Shown here one piece after another: positions 1 to 9,059 of a DNA stretch of 64,000 nt; within the stretch, counting starts at the first letter, position 1; each line of letters opens with the position of its first letter. The DNA is from Tuwongella immobilis (GTDB taxonomy: Bacteria; Planctomycetota; Planctomycetia; Gemmatales; Gemmataceae): NCBI RefSeq assembly GCF_901538355.1, contig NZ_LR593887.1:3262920-3326919 (forward strand). Reading direction: 5' to 3'. Under the pieces are notes generated by a model that saw only the letters and a list, made by a program, of their open reading frames with translations, searched no databases and was not told the DNA's origin. The translations under genes were made by a program, and so were the position numbers.

Positions 1-2
1 CC

Positions 3-179
3 ACGATGCGCTCGCTGGGCGACCATCGGGATTCGATCGAAGGCTACGAAGCCAGCAAATGGATTCTCCAGGATTACGGTGACGTTCTGGTGCATGTCTT
101 CGATCCGGAAACCCGCGATTACTACAAACTGGAAGAACTGTGGGCGGATGCTCCACGGATCGATTGGCAAAACGCGTAA
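3..179 (+). CDS. rsfS: Ribosomal silencing factor RsfS (Iojap family), 3' part only
   Basis: The gene is cut by the window edge; the last 58 or so residues are visible, ending in a TAA stop. RsfS binds ribosomal protein uL14 on the large subunit and blocks subunit joining when nutrients are short. The visible part carries the family's C-terminal signature: an EGYEASKW segment, then [14 protein letters not shown], then a [14 protein letters not shown] segment and a short tail ending DAPRIDW. The product is therefore the complete C-terminal half of the fold. It lies 74 bases upstream of coaD on the same strand and may be cotranscribed with it. The N-terminal half is outside the window. Confidence 0.88.
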   Translation, partial: TMRSLGDHRDSIEGYEASKWILQDYGDVLVHVFDPETRDYYKLEELWADAPRIDWQNA

Positions 180-253
180 CCTTTTTCTCCTTCCCTCGCC
201 GATTTCCTGAGATGGAAATCGGCGAGAGTTTCGGATGCTCTGCGAGGCTCCCC

Positions 254-784
254 ATGTCCCAGAAGCTGACACCGCGGATTGCGGTCTACACCGGAGTGTT
301 CGACCCGGTCCACTTGGGACATCAAGATTTGATTCATCGCAGTAGCGAACTCTTCGATAAACTGATCGTCGCCGTGGGCATCAACCCCGACAAAAAGACC
401 TTCTTCGACATTCATGAACGGGTTGCCCTGCTGAAGAAAGTCACAGCAGACTATCCCAATGTGGAAGTCCACCCGTTCACCGGGTTGGCCGTCCGATTTG
501 TGCGCGAGATGGGCGCGAAAATCATGGTCCGCGGGCTGCGGACACTCAGCGACATGGAGTATGAATTTGCCATGTCTTTGATGAATTTGAATTTGGATCC
601 GGACATCGAGACGGTATTCTTGATGGCGCGTGAGGAATTTTCCCACGTCAGCAGTTCGCTGTTGCGTCAGATTGCGATGCTCGAAGGTGAATTGAGCCGC
701 TTTCTGGACCCGCAAGTGCAAACCGCGCTGCTGGAACGCGCCGGAGTGCGTCGCCTCGCACAAAACAGTCCCACCAATCCATGA
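254..784 (+). CDS. coaD: Phosphopantetheine adenylyltransferase
   Basis: This enzyme transfers AMP from ATP to 4'-phosphopantetheine, the penultimate step of coenzyme A synthesis in the cytoplasm. The 176-residue product matches the usual CoaD length of about 160. It has the nucleotidyltransferase GVFDPVHLGH segment near residue 15 (HxGH motif), the RGLRTLSDMEYE segment of the active site, and the SHVSSSLLR segment near the C-terminus. An upstream in-frame ATG at 140 would add 38 residues with no family match and would overlap rsfS, so the ATG at 254 (MSQKLTPRIAVY) was chosen. The stop is followed 31 bases later by a hydrolase gene on the same strand. Confidence 0.95.
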   Translation: MSQKLTPRIAVYTGVFDPVHLGHQDLIHRSSELFDKLIVAVGINPDKKTFFDIHERVALLKKVTADYPNVEVHPFTGLAVRFVREMGAKIMVRGLRTLSDMEYEFAMSLMNLNLDPDIETVFLMAREEFSHVSSSLLRQIAMLEGELSRFLDPQVQTALLERAGVRRLAQNSPTNP

Positions 785-815
785 TGAGCCGTGCGGTTGC
801 TCGCACGGGCAACCC

Positions 816-2855
816 ATGCCGCCAGTCCTTCCCAATCCCGCGCCCGATGCCCTCACCCAATTCATGGTCGCCGCTGCCGCTCAACGCCGTGCGAACGATC
901 GGCCCCCCCGCACGCAAGCGGAACTCGCCGAACAGCGCACCCAACTGCGACAACAAATCTTTGCCTCCATCGGCGAATATCCGGAAACACACGTCCCACT
1001 CCAAGCCAAAATCGTCGAGGAACTGCCCCGCACCGACTACCGCATCGAGAAACTGCTCTTCCAAACTCGTCCCGATGTTTGGGTGACAGCGACTGCCTAC
1101 GTTCCAAACAATCTTGGATCGCGGAAAGTTCCTGCGGTGTTGGCTGTCCACGGACACTGGCCCTGGGCACGCCGCGATCCGGTGGTCCAGGCGCGCTGTC
1201 TCGGGTTGGTCAAACTCGGATTTTTCGTCTTGGCGATCGATGCAACCGGCGCTGGCGAGCGTCACACCGCACCAGGCCGCGGCACCTATCACGGCGCACT
1301 GTACGGCGCAACCTTGTGGCCGAGCGGACAATCGCTGTTGGGCGTGCAAGTGTACGACAATTTCCGCGCGGTGGAATATCTCAAATCCCGACCGGAAGTG
1401 GATGGCACCAAACTGGGGATCACGGGCGCATCCGGCGGCGGCAATCAGTCGATGAATGCCGGCGCGCTGATCGAGGATTTTCGCTGTGTGGTGCCAGTCT
1501 GCTCGGTCGGAAACTATCAGGCATATCTGCGAGCGGCCTGCTGCGTTTGCGAAGTCATGCCCAATGCGCTCCGCTTCACGGAAGAAGGGGCGATTCTGGG
1601 CCTGCTCACCGCGCCGCGCCATCTGATGGTCATCAATGCCACCCGCGATGCCAATCAGTTCAGCCCGGTGGAAGCGAAGAAGAGTGTCGCCTTCGCGCAA
1701 TCGGTTTACGACTTGCTCGGTGCCGGAAATCATCTCGCGCATCGAATCTTCGAATCTGGCCACGATTACAGTCAACCGATGCGGGAAGCCATGTACGGTT
1801 GGATGACCTTGGCGTTGAAAAACGAAGGCAAAGGCGACCCGATTCCCGAACCAAAGTTCGAAGTCGAAACCCCGGAAACACTGGCGATTTTCAACGGCCC
1901 CAAGCGACCAGTGGTGACCCGCATGTTGCCGGAAGTCGCCAGCCAACTCGGGCAGGCGGAAGTCGCCAAACGGAACACGCTTGCGCCGACGCATGCCCAA
2001 CAATGGGAAGCGACGGCGATTATGCAACGCAACGCGCTCCAACCAGTGCTCGGATTGCCGCGCGAACTCCCGAAACCGATCGCGGAATTGGGCAAACGCG
2101 AAACCGAAGGCGGATTCGTTCGCATTCCCGGAATTCTGCAAGGCGAAGCGGGTCCGATTCCGTTCCGGATGATGGGGTTGAGCAATCGCTTGGGCACGGG
2201 TGCTCCCGTCCTCGCATTATCGTTGGAAGGCAAGGAGGCGGCACTCGCCTCGCCGCTAGTCCAACAATACGCCAAAGCCGGGCATCTGATTTTGGCCCCG
2301 GATTTGCGGGGAATCGGCGAAACCGCCTCACGTTCGGATGCGATTGCCGGTGCGCCCGATCATAATTCCGCCGAACATGCCATCTGGTTGGGATATCCGT
2401 TACTCGGGCAATGGGTGACCGATGTTCAGACGATCCTGAAATGGATGGCGATTCAACCCAATCCCATGGCTCAACTGACCTTGCTTGGAATCGGTCATGC
2501 AAGCATGATTGCATTGACCGTGGCGGCACTTGATCCTGCACTACCTGGACAGGTGGTGGTGCAACAGCCGATGACAAGCTGGGTGACACCTACCGCCTAC
2601 CCGTCGGGGACGCCGATGGGCGTGCTGGTGCCGGGGATTCTGCGTGTCGCCGATGTGCCTCATTTGGCGGCAATGATCGCCCCCCGCCCGCTGACCATCG
2701 TGGACGGGATCACCGCAAGTGGGGTTCGATTGGGATTGGATGCACTGACCGCTGCATTTCAATTTACCCAAACGGTTTACCGAGTAATGGCGGTCGAGAA
2801 ACGATTGCGGATTCGCTGGCGACCGAACTTGTTGAATCTCGTACAAGGGGAATGA
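816..2855 (+). CDS. Alpha/beta hydrolase (acetylxylan-esterase-like) with a second, degenerate hydrolase half
   Basis: The 679-residue product has two hydrolase-like halves. The first (about residues 90-350) has a nucleophile elbow GASGGG with serine, an acid candidate in the NATRDANQF segment and a histidine in ESGHDYSQP, as in acetylxylan esterase and dienelactone-hydrolase relatives. The second half (about 440-660) repeats the strand order, with an LAPDLRGIGET segment, but the expected elbow reads LLGIGHAS, with glycine where the nucleophilic serine should be. The second half is probably not catalytic in the usual way. No clear signal peptide is seen, so location is uncertain. It sits between coaD and a membrane-protein gene whose GTG start is 4 bases after this stop. 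Substrate is unknown. Confidence 0.75.
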   Translation: MPPVLPNPAPDALTQFMVAAAAQRRANDRPPRTQAELAEQRTQLRQQIFASIGEYPETHVPLQAKIVEELPRTDYRIEKLLFQTRPDVWVTATAYVPNNLGSRKVPAVLAVHGHWPWARRDPVVQARCLGLVKLGFFVLAIDATGAGERHTAPGRGTYHGALYGATLWPSGQSLLGVQVYDNFRAVEYLKSRPEVDGTKLGITGASGGGNQSMNAGALIEDFRCVVPVCSVGNYQAYLRAACCVCEVMPNALRFTEEGAILGLLTAPRHLMVINATRDANQFSPVEAKKSVAFAQSVYDLLGAGNHLAHRIFESGHDYSQPMREAMYGWMTLALKNEGKGDPIPEPKFEVETPETLAIFNGPKRPVVTRMLPEVASQLGQAEVAKRNTLAPTHAQQWEATAIMQRNALQPVLGLPRELPKPIAELGKRETEGGFVRIPGILQGEAGPIPFRMMGLSNRLGTGAPVLALSLEGKEAALASPLVQQYAKAGHLILAPDLRGIGETASRSDAIAGAPDHNSAEHAIWLGYPLLGQWVTDVQTILKWMAIQPNPMAQLTLLGIGHASMIALTVAALDPALPGQVVVQQPMTSWVTPTAYPSGTPMGVLVPGILRVADVPHLAAMIAPRPLTIVDGITASGVRLGLDALTAAFQFTQTVYRVMAVEKRLRIRWRPNLLNLVQGE

Positions 2856-2858
2856 CCC

Positions 2859-3716
2859 GTGGGATTACTGGGCGACTTTCTGAGCACGGCTCGGGTGACT
2901 GGTCCGCGTCAACGACTGCTCAAATTCAATCTGCGAGCGGAACCGGCGGGGCGCGATCGTCCCGTGATTCAAGTTACGGGGCGAGCTCCCGGCTTTTGGT
3001 CCGCCTTGCTGAGTATCTTCGGACTTGCCACCGAAAACACGCTGACCGTGACGGCCAACGAAGTCATTCGAGAATCGCGTTCCAAGGGCGGTAATTCGAT
3101 TACCGTCATCCCGATGCGGCAAGTCGCCTCGGTGCTCAAACTCACGCAAAGTAGCTCGTTGTTGCTGCTATTGGGCGCGTTGGGCGTGTTGGGGATGGCT
3201 ACACTGATGTTTTTGCTCTCCTTTGCCTTGGGCAAACAAGGGGAAGCGCTGCTTTCGATCGCGGGTTCGATGTCGATTCCAGGCGCGCTGATGTTGGTGA
3301 GTTTTTTCACCTTCAAGCCGCGCATGGCACTGCTGATTACCAGCACGGGCAGCCATAGTCTTGGGATTTGCTTGGAACCGTCGAACGTGAAGGGGGAATC
3401 GATCACCTTGGATCGGCTCGACGAGATGGTCGAGGTGATTCATGACCTGATTCGGGCTGCGAATTCCGCATCTGCTGCGCCGATTCCCGCGGAGAGTCGC
3501 GCAACTGGTCGGCGTGCCGAGCCCGAAGCCGAGCCAATGGAACCGGAATTCGTCGAAGATTTTGAAGAATCTGCGGCCAATCTGTTCCGACAAGGCGCGG
3601 CGTTGTACAAACAAGGTCGGCACGAAGAAGCCGTCGAAATTTGGCGACGGGTCGCTTCGGATTATCCGGAAACGTCCGCCGGACAAGCCGCAGCTCGGAA
3701 TCTCCGAAAGCTGTAA
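2859..3716 (+). CDS. Membrane protein with C-terminal TPR-like segment, function unknown
   Basis: I do not recognise a named family. The 285-residue product has a soluble N-terminal part with basic stretches, two hydrophobic helices near residues 97-120 and 128-150 (LLLLLGALGVLGMATLMFLL, then an IPGALMLVSFF segment), a middle domain, a charged linker rich in Glu and Pro (about 205-235), and a single TPR-like unit near the end (ANLFRQGAALYKQGRHEEAV and the following EIWRRVASDYPET). The tail therefore probably binds a protein partner from the cytoplasm. The start is GTG, 4 bases after the stop of the hydrolase gene, which implies translational coupling. It converges on the hflK-like gene, with 19 bases between the stops. 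Confidence 0.7.
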   Translation: MGLLGDFLSTARVTGPRQRLLKFNLRAEPAGRDRPVIQVTGRAPGFWSALLSIFGLATENTLTVTANEVIRESRSKGGNSITVIPMRQVASVLKLTQSSSLLLLLGALGVLGMATLMFLLSFALGKQGEALLSIAGSMSIPGALMLVSFFTFKPRMALLITSTGSHSLGICLEPSNVKGESITLDRLDEMVEVIHDLIRAANSASAAPIPAESRATGRRAEPEAEPMEPEFVEDFEESAANLFRQGAALYKQGRHEEAVEIWRRVASDYPETSAGQAAARNLRKL

Positions 3717-3735
3717 TCCCCTGCCCAATCATCGG

Positions 3736-4668
3736 TTAGCGTTTTGGGGGCTGAATGACCTGCGAGAAATCGAGGCCATTTGGTCCCAACGCCCGATCCA
3801 GCAGCTCAATCCGACCTTGCGACTTCATCCGCGTCAGAAATTGCCCCATTTCTTGCCACCAAATCGCTTCCAAAATCCGGGGATTCTCCGCCCGCAATCG
3901 GTGGTACTGCTCCACTCGCTGGAGAAATGCCCGTGCCTCGGCGGTGGCCAGTGTCAATTGTTCGGCTTGGTAGGCATCCGCAAGTTGTTTCTGCCGAAAG
4001 ACTTCCGACTGCGCAAATCGCAACCGCACATCCGCTTCCTGGCGGGCACGATACTCCTGAGTCCGTATGCTGGTTTGGGCCCGATTGACATCATCAAATG
4101 CCGCTTTGACTTCATCTGGCGGCGCGAGGTAATTCACACTGGCCTGCTGAACTTGGATTCCGAGTTGGAATGGCTCAATCCGGCTGGGCAGTTCCGCCAT
4201 CACCCAGCGGGGCAACTCGACATTCCCGGTCAACAGCGCGGAATCGACATCTTGCGACGCAACCCATTCCGCCATCAGCGATTCGGCAGCGCGGGCCACC
4301 AGCAAATCGGCCTGATCTCGGTGCCGAAGATAATCGAGCAATCCCTCGGGTGTCGAGTCGATCGAGTATTCGATTGACAGTTGAGCTTGGATTAAATTTT
4401 GGTCGGCTGTGAGCAACGGTCCCACCGCGGGATTGGGGTCGTTCGGCAATGGTCGTTGCCCGACCAAGAGATTCCGAACCGTCGCCACCTGAATGCGATC
4501 CACGCGATCCACACCCCAGGGAATGGCCCAGTGCAACCCCGGCTGCCAAATATCGACGATTGCCCCAAAGCGACGCACAATCGCTTGCTCTTCCGGGCGA
4601 ACTTGGGTCAGCCCCAAGATGACGCTGAGGCTGATGAGGATGCCGACAATCCAGCGAATCCATCTCAT
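3736..4668 (-). CDS. hflK: HflK-like SPFH-domain membrane protein
   Basis: HflK and HflC are inner-membrane SPFH proteins that form a periplasmic cage around the FtsH protease and limit its access to membrane substrates. This 310-residue homologue has one N-terminal membrane helix (residues 6-22), then an SPFH domain with EEQAIVRRFG, QPGLHWAIPW, and the HflK-specific PPDEVKAAFDDV segment. A charged helical region (about 205-255) is predicted to be coiled coil. It is shorter than E. coli HflK (about 419 residues) and lacks the long Gly-rich cytoplasmic N-terminus. Its ATG overlaps the stop of the hflC-like gene by 4 bases (ATGA), so the two are translationally coupled. It is the last gene of a three-gene minus-strand operon. 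Confidence 0.85.
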   Translation of the reverse strand: MRWIRWIVGILISLSVILGLTQVRPEEQAIVRRFGAIVDIWQPGLHWAIPWGVDRVDRIQVATVRNLLVGQRPLPNDPNPAVGPLLTADQNLIQAQLSIEYSIDSTPEGLLDYLRHRDQADLLVARAAESLMAEWVASQDVDSALLTGNVELPRWVMAELPSRIEPFQLGIQVQQASVNYLAPPDEVKAAFDDVNRAQTSIRTQEYRARQEADVRLRFAQSEVFRQKQLADAYQAEQLTLATAEARAFLQRVEQYHRLRAENPRILEAIWWQEMGQFLTRMKSQGRIELLDRALGPNGLDFSQVIQPPKR

Positions 4669-5669
4669 GGTTTTGCGTCCGATTGAGGCATTTGCGGCGG
4701 TTTGGGAATCGTGGGCGGTTTCAGAAATAAGTCAAACCAAGGATGTTGGGTGGATAGCAGCAGCATGTCGCGGCTCTCCGAAATCATACTCTGATACGAT
4801 TTCAACTTTTGCAAGAACGTGTAAAACTCCCGGTCTTGAGCGTGGGCCTGATTGCGGATCGCATCGGCTTGGGCATCCGCTTCCCCTTCGAGGCGTTGAC
4901 GTTCGGCCTTGGCGGTTGCTTCCAATTTGCGGGCATCGCGTTCGGCGGTGCTGCTGATTTCGGTGGCTTTTTGGCGGCCTTCGCTTTCATATTCGGCGAC
5001 TTTTCGGGCACGTTCGCTGCGAATGCGCTCTGCGATGCTGGTCCGCACCGCCTCGGGAAAGTTCACTCGCCGCAGTCGCACGTCCAAAATTTCGATGCCG
5101 TAATCTTCGCGTGCAATCGCCGCCAGTCGCTCGGTCCCGGCTCCCGCACCACCGCGCACATTCTCCAACCCAAGCCATTGTCGCCGAAAGGCTTCGGCAC
5201 GCTCGGCAGTTTCGACGGGATTCGCCAAGCGGATCAGTTCATCCAGCGGAATGTTGCTCATGACCGCCGCCAATCGACCGTTGAGTCGTGGAGCGAGCAG
5301 CCGCCGCGCCTGTTCGGGAGTGCCGACGGTACGAATGAAGCGATCGACCGCCGCCTTGTCGGGAATCCGCCAGCAGACGAATCCTTCCACCGCGAGGGTC
5401 TTGTCCACGGTGCGGTTCTCACGATCCAACGTCAGCGTCTCCAACGGTGGCAAGTCGAGCAGATGCACGCGGCGATCCAACCGCCGAACCGAATCAATCG
5501 GCCAAGGAAGTTTCCAATGCAGCCCCGCTTCGGTCGAGCCGTCGAAAATCGCAATCGGTGAGCCGAATCGGGTCACATAGGCGAATTCAGTTTGGTCGAC
5601 CGAAAAAAACGAGGTCACCGCCGTTATCGGTACGACGATGAGTATTGCGAGAATCAGCCAGAAACGCAT
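4665..5669 (-). CDS. hflC: HflC-like SPFH-domain membrane protein
   Basis: This is the HflC partner of the HflKC cage. The 334-residue product matches HflC length. It has one N-terminal helix (residues 3-22), an SPFH domain with TEFAYVTRFG and EAGLHWKLPWPIDS, the YGIEILDVRLRRVNFPEAV segment, then a long coiled coil rich in Glu, Arg and Ala (about 205-270) with the EGEADAQADAI motif, and the DREFYTFLQKLKSYQSMI segment typical of HflC. It ends with a Pro-rich tail. It lies 12 bases downstream of the ATPase-SPFH fusion gene and overlaps hflK by 4 bases, so the three are almost certainly one transcript. Confidence 0.88.
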   Translation of the reverse strand: MRFWLILAILIVVPITAVTSFFSVDQTEFAYVTRFGSPIAIFDGSTEAGLHWKLPWPIDSVRRLDRRVHLLDLPPLETLTLDRENRTVDKTLAVEGFVCWRIPDKAAVDRFIRTVGTPEQARRLLAPRLNGRLAAVMSNIPLDELIRLANPVETAERAEAFRRQWLGLENVRGGAGAGTERLAAIAREDYGIEILDVRLRRVNFPEAVRTSIAERIRSERARKVAEYESEGRQKATEISSTAERDARKLEATAKAERQRLEGEADAQADAIRNQAHAQDREFYTFLQKLKSYQSMISESRDMLLLSTQHPWFDLFLKPPTIPKPPQMPQSDAKP

Positions 5670-5681
5670 CGCAATTCCCTC

Positions 5682-8600
5682 TCACGGGTTGGGGCGGATC
5701 GTCGTCGAATCGCTGGGAATGACCATTGCGGGTATGGCGGGTGGGCCGGGCAACGGCGCGGGAATTCCACCCAGATTCGGGCTTGCGGGATCGAGAATCC
5801 ACAGCGTTCGTTTCCCGGGAATTTGCATGGCATCAATGAGGAGTTTGTCTCGCCGCTGCAAGACGCGCACCAATGCCTCGCTTCCCAGACGGAATAGCGT
5901 CAATTGCCCACGAATTTGCCGTTGCTGTTCGCGGTGAATCTGCCATCCCATCCAGCGGATTCCTGGAGCAATTCCCGCATCTGGTCCGCTCATTGCCTGG
6001 AGCAATCCGGCAATGTCTTCCGCACGCGGGATTGTTGTGCGCGATTGCTTCCATGCCAGGAACGCATCCCGCACCGCTGTTGCGTCGGTGACTCGCTCGA
6101 AGGACGTCGCCTCCGCTGCACGGGTGAGCGACATCGACGATTCCAACGCTTTGCCGCGTGTGCGAATCGATTCGGCCTTCGCATCGTTCAAGGATCGATC
6201 CCGCGACTGAATCGCGCGGGCGACTTCGTGGTATGCTGGCACCACTTCTTGCGGCGGGTGCAGATCGTGCAGTGTGACCCCATCCAGTTGAATTCCCAGG
6301 CCACCTTCCACAATTCGGTCGCAGACTCGTTGGAGTTTTTTCGTCACTTCGTCTTGGATGGCCGAGCGTTCGACGGTGAGGATTTCCAGGAAGGCACGAC
6401 TCGCGATCGATTCACGCAAAATGCTCTCTGTTTGAGCACGAATCATCCCTTCGGGGTCGGTGCTGGCTTGGCGGAATTGCAGCGGGTCATGGATGGTAAA
6501 CCGAACCGTGGCCAGGAGTTCCACCAACCCACCATCGCCGGTGATTAACACCGATTCTTCGGGAATGCGCTGCGTGCCGGCTTGATGCACACTTGCCCAA
6601 GTGAGTTCCGCCCCGGCGGCGCTACTGCGATCGAACATCGTCGTTGCAGACCGGCCCAGCATTTCGGGACTGCGAAAGCCGATCTCGACGATCTGAATTC
6701 GATCGATGGCGATGCGATCGAGTTGTTCGATTGGCCACGGATAGCGCATGCTCAACCCTGGCGGAAGCACCGTCACGACTTCGCCAAAGCGTTTGACAAT
6801 CCCCGCTTCGCCCGGTTGAATGATGACAATTCCGGAAACCAGCCACACGCCCAAGCCAATGCTGCCGAGCATTGCCAGCGAGCGGGGCCAATCATGCAGT
6901 CGATCGTGAAGCCAATCGCCAAAATTCGTTCCTTGCGATGACCACCGCTCGATGGTTTGGCGGATTCGCGTGGCGGGAATCGCTTCGGGGAGCATTCGCC
7001 GCTCGAACATCAACAGCCGCATGGAGTTCAGCAGCACCAGCAGCGACCCGAGCTGGTGGTAAATCGCCGCCATCAGTGGCCCGCGCTCGAACCATTCCGG
7101 CGACCAGGCGAGCATTGGCCAAATCCAGGCAATCAGCGCGATTCCGACGAAATTCACGCCGAAACCGAAAATGAGGATATTTTGCCGCATGATTCGCAGC
7201 ATTTGCCGCGACAGCCGAATGAGAAACGGCAGCGGTCGCAGCGGTTCGCTCATCATCAACAGATCGCCGGACTCGACGACCAGATCGGTGCCGCCGACCG
7301 CGATGCCGATACTCGCTTTCGCAAGCGCTGGGGCATCGTTGATGCCATCGCCGATCATCATCACGGTGCGCGGCGGTTGATTCGGTTCGGTTTCCGCCGC
7401 AAGTCGGTCGATTTGCTCCACTTTTTGCTGCGGCCAAAGTTCGGCATGCACGCGAACGCCGGGAGGTAATTGTCGAACGATTGCATCGGCGACGGCTTGA
7501 CGATCGCCGGAGAGCATGGCGATTTCGCGGACTCCCAGTTGCTGCAAATCGGCTACCACCCCCGCCGCTTCCGGGCGAAGTCGGTCGCTGAGGCCCAGCG
7601 CGCCGAGCAAGACTTTTTCGCCGGCAATCAATACGGCGGTTTGCCCGGATTCGTCCATCTGCTGCAGGATGCGGCTGAACGATTCCGGGATCGGTACGCC
7701 GCGTTCTTGCAGCCAGCGACGCGAGCCGACCAGAATCGTTCCGGTTTGGCCGATGGCGAGAATTCCGCCGCCTGGATATGCTTCCAATCGCTTAATCGGT
7801 CGCAGCGACAACTGCGCGGATTTTGCAGCCGACAGGATCGCTCGGGCAATCGGGTGTTCGCTCCCCTGCTCGGCAGTCGCGGCCAAGGTGAGCAGTTCGT
7901 CGGGGCTGGTTCCTTGAAGTGGATAACGATCGACGACTTCGAGCTTGCCTTCGGTGAGCGTGCCGGTTTTATCGAATGCGACGACATTCACTTGGGCGAT
8001 CCGCTCGAATGCAGCCACCCGCCGCACCAGTACCCCCGTCCCGGCGAGTCGCCCCAAGGTGGCAATCACCGCGGCAGGTGTGGCCAAGACCAATGCACAC
8101 GGGCAAGCTACCACCAGCACCGAAAGAACCGGGTAGATGCTGACGCGAATGGCACTGCCCAGCCGAAGTCGCTCCGTCTCGGGGCGGAACGGCCCCATGT
8201 ATGCCAACAAACTCACCAGAAATGTCGCGGCGGCGAGTGCCAGCACAATCGGCAAAAACAGTCGCGCATAGCGATCCGCGATGCGTTCCAGCGTCGCTTT
8301 TTCTTGCAAGGCGCGGCCGGTGAGTTCGATCACTCGCCCCGCGACGGTATCCTTCGCCAAGTGTGTCGCTTCAATCGTCAGCGCACCGAGTTGATTGATA
8401 CTCCCGGCAAGAACCGCATCACCGGGCCGTTTATCGACCGGAACCGATTCCCCTGTCAGCGCCTTGACATCGACGGATGAGGTGCCTTGCCGAATGATTC
8501 CATCAACCGGAACTTTCCCACCGGGTTTCACCACCACGGTATCGCCGACTTGGAGTTCATCGACAAAGACCCGTTCTTCGGTGCCATCGCGGAGCCGCCA

Positions 8601-9059
8601 ACAGCGTTTCGGGAAGAGCTCAACGAGTCGGCCGACAGATCGCTGGGTTCGCTCGAATACCACCGCCTCGAGACATTCGCCGATAAGCCCGATGAGGACC
8701 ACTTCGGCGGCGACGAGCGGTTCACCGACCAAAATCGCGGCAATGCAGGCAATCGCGAGCGCAAGATCCGCACCGAACCGCCCGTCGAGCAGCGAATCGA
8801 TCGAGCCATAGAGCACGCGAGCGCCGCCGAGAATCGCCGCCCAGAGCGCGAAGCGATAGCCCAGAATCGAGCGATCCCAAACCGGAAGCTCCCACCCGTT
8901 TTGGTTGAGCCACCCGGTGAGCAACGGCCCGAGATCCGCGCCAACCAGCAACGTCAACAAGGCGGTGAATGCGTATAGCGGAAGATGATTGGGGGAGTCG
9001 AATATCGTCTCGGTGGCGAGCCGTTCACGATGCATGGAGCATGCCCCCAAAATTCGCAA
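5682..9059 (-). CDS. P1B-type metal-transporting ATPase fused to an SPFH (HflK-like) domain
   Basis: One uninterrupted 1125-residue frame holds two modules. Residues 1-690 are a heavy-metal P-type ATPase: eight likely membrane helices, TGES actuator motif at 202-205, CPC ion site in helix 6 (319-321), phosphorylation Asp363 in DKTGTLTEG, HP motif at 402-403 and GDGINDAP at 570-577. No N-terminal metal-binding CxxC domain is present. The last helix reads YHQLGSLLVLLNSMRLL, with His668 where zinc pumps usually have Asp, so the ion cannot be assigned. Residues about 727-747 form another helix, followed by an SPFH domain (EAGIVKRFG, LPPGLSMRYPWPIEQLDR) and a helical tail to 1125. This half resembles HflK. 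Downstream are hflC and hflK homologues. An alternative start is Met9. Confidence 0.9.
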   Translation of the reverse strand: MRILGACSMHRERLATETIFDSPNHLPLYAFTALLTLLVGADLGPLLTGWLNQNGWELPVWDRSILGYRFALWAAILGGARVLYGSIDSLLDGRFGADLALAIACIAAILVGEPLVAAEVVLIGLIGECLEAVVFERTQRSVGRLVELFPKRCWRLRDGTEERVFVDELQVGDTVVVKPGGKVPVDGIIRQGTSSVDVKALTGESVPVDKRPGDAVLAGSINQLGALTIEATHLAKDTVAGRVIELTGRALQEKATLERIADRYARLFLPIVLALAAATFLVSLLAYMGPFRPETERLRLGSAIRVSIYPVLSVLVVACPCALVLATPAAVIATLGRLAGTGVLVRRVAAFERIAQVNVVAFDKTGTLTEGKLEVVDRYPLQGTSPDELLTLAATAEQGSEHPIARAILSAAKSAQLSLRPIKRLEAYPGGGILAIGQTGTILVGSRRWLQERGVPIPESFSRILQQMDESGQTAVLIAGEKVLLGALGLSDRLRPEAAGVVADLQQLGVREIAMLSGDRQAVADAIVRQLPPGVRVHAELWPQQKVEQIDRLAAETEPNQPPRTVMMIGDGINDAPALAKASIGIAVGGTDLVVESGDLLMMSEPLRPLPFLIRLSRQMLRIMRQNILIFGFGVNFVGIALIAWIWPMLAWSPEWFERGPLMAAIYHQLGSLLVLLNSMRLLMFERRMLPEAIPATRIRQTIERWSSQGTNFGDWLHDRLHDWPRSLAMLGSIGLGVWLVSGIVIIQPGEAGIVKRFGEVVTVLPPGLSMRYPWPIEQLDRIAIDRIQIVEIGFRSPEMLGRSATTMFDRSSAAGAELTWASVHQAGTQRIPEESVLITGDGGLVELLATVRFTIHDPLQFRQASTDPEGMIRAQTESILRESIASRAFLEILTVERSAIQDEVTKKLQRVCDRIVEGGLGIQLDGVTLHDLHPPQEVVPAYHEVARAIQSRDRSLNDAKAESIRTRGKALESSMSLTRAAEATSFERVTDATAVRDAFLAWKQSRTTIPRAEDIAGLLQAMSGPDAGIAPGIRWMGWQIHREQQRQIRGQLTLFRLGSEALVRVLQRRDKLLIDAMQIPGKRTLWILDPASPNLGGIPAPLPGPPAIPAMVIPSDSTTIRPNP

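Noticed and set aside
648-2141. A long open frame on the minus strand (497 codons) opposite the hydrolase gene
   Set aside because: It lies wholly antisense to a well-supported gene and reads as Arg/His/Gly-rich low-quality sequence with no motif. High-GC codon bias produces such frames.
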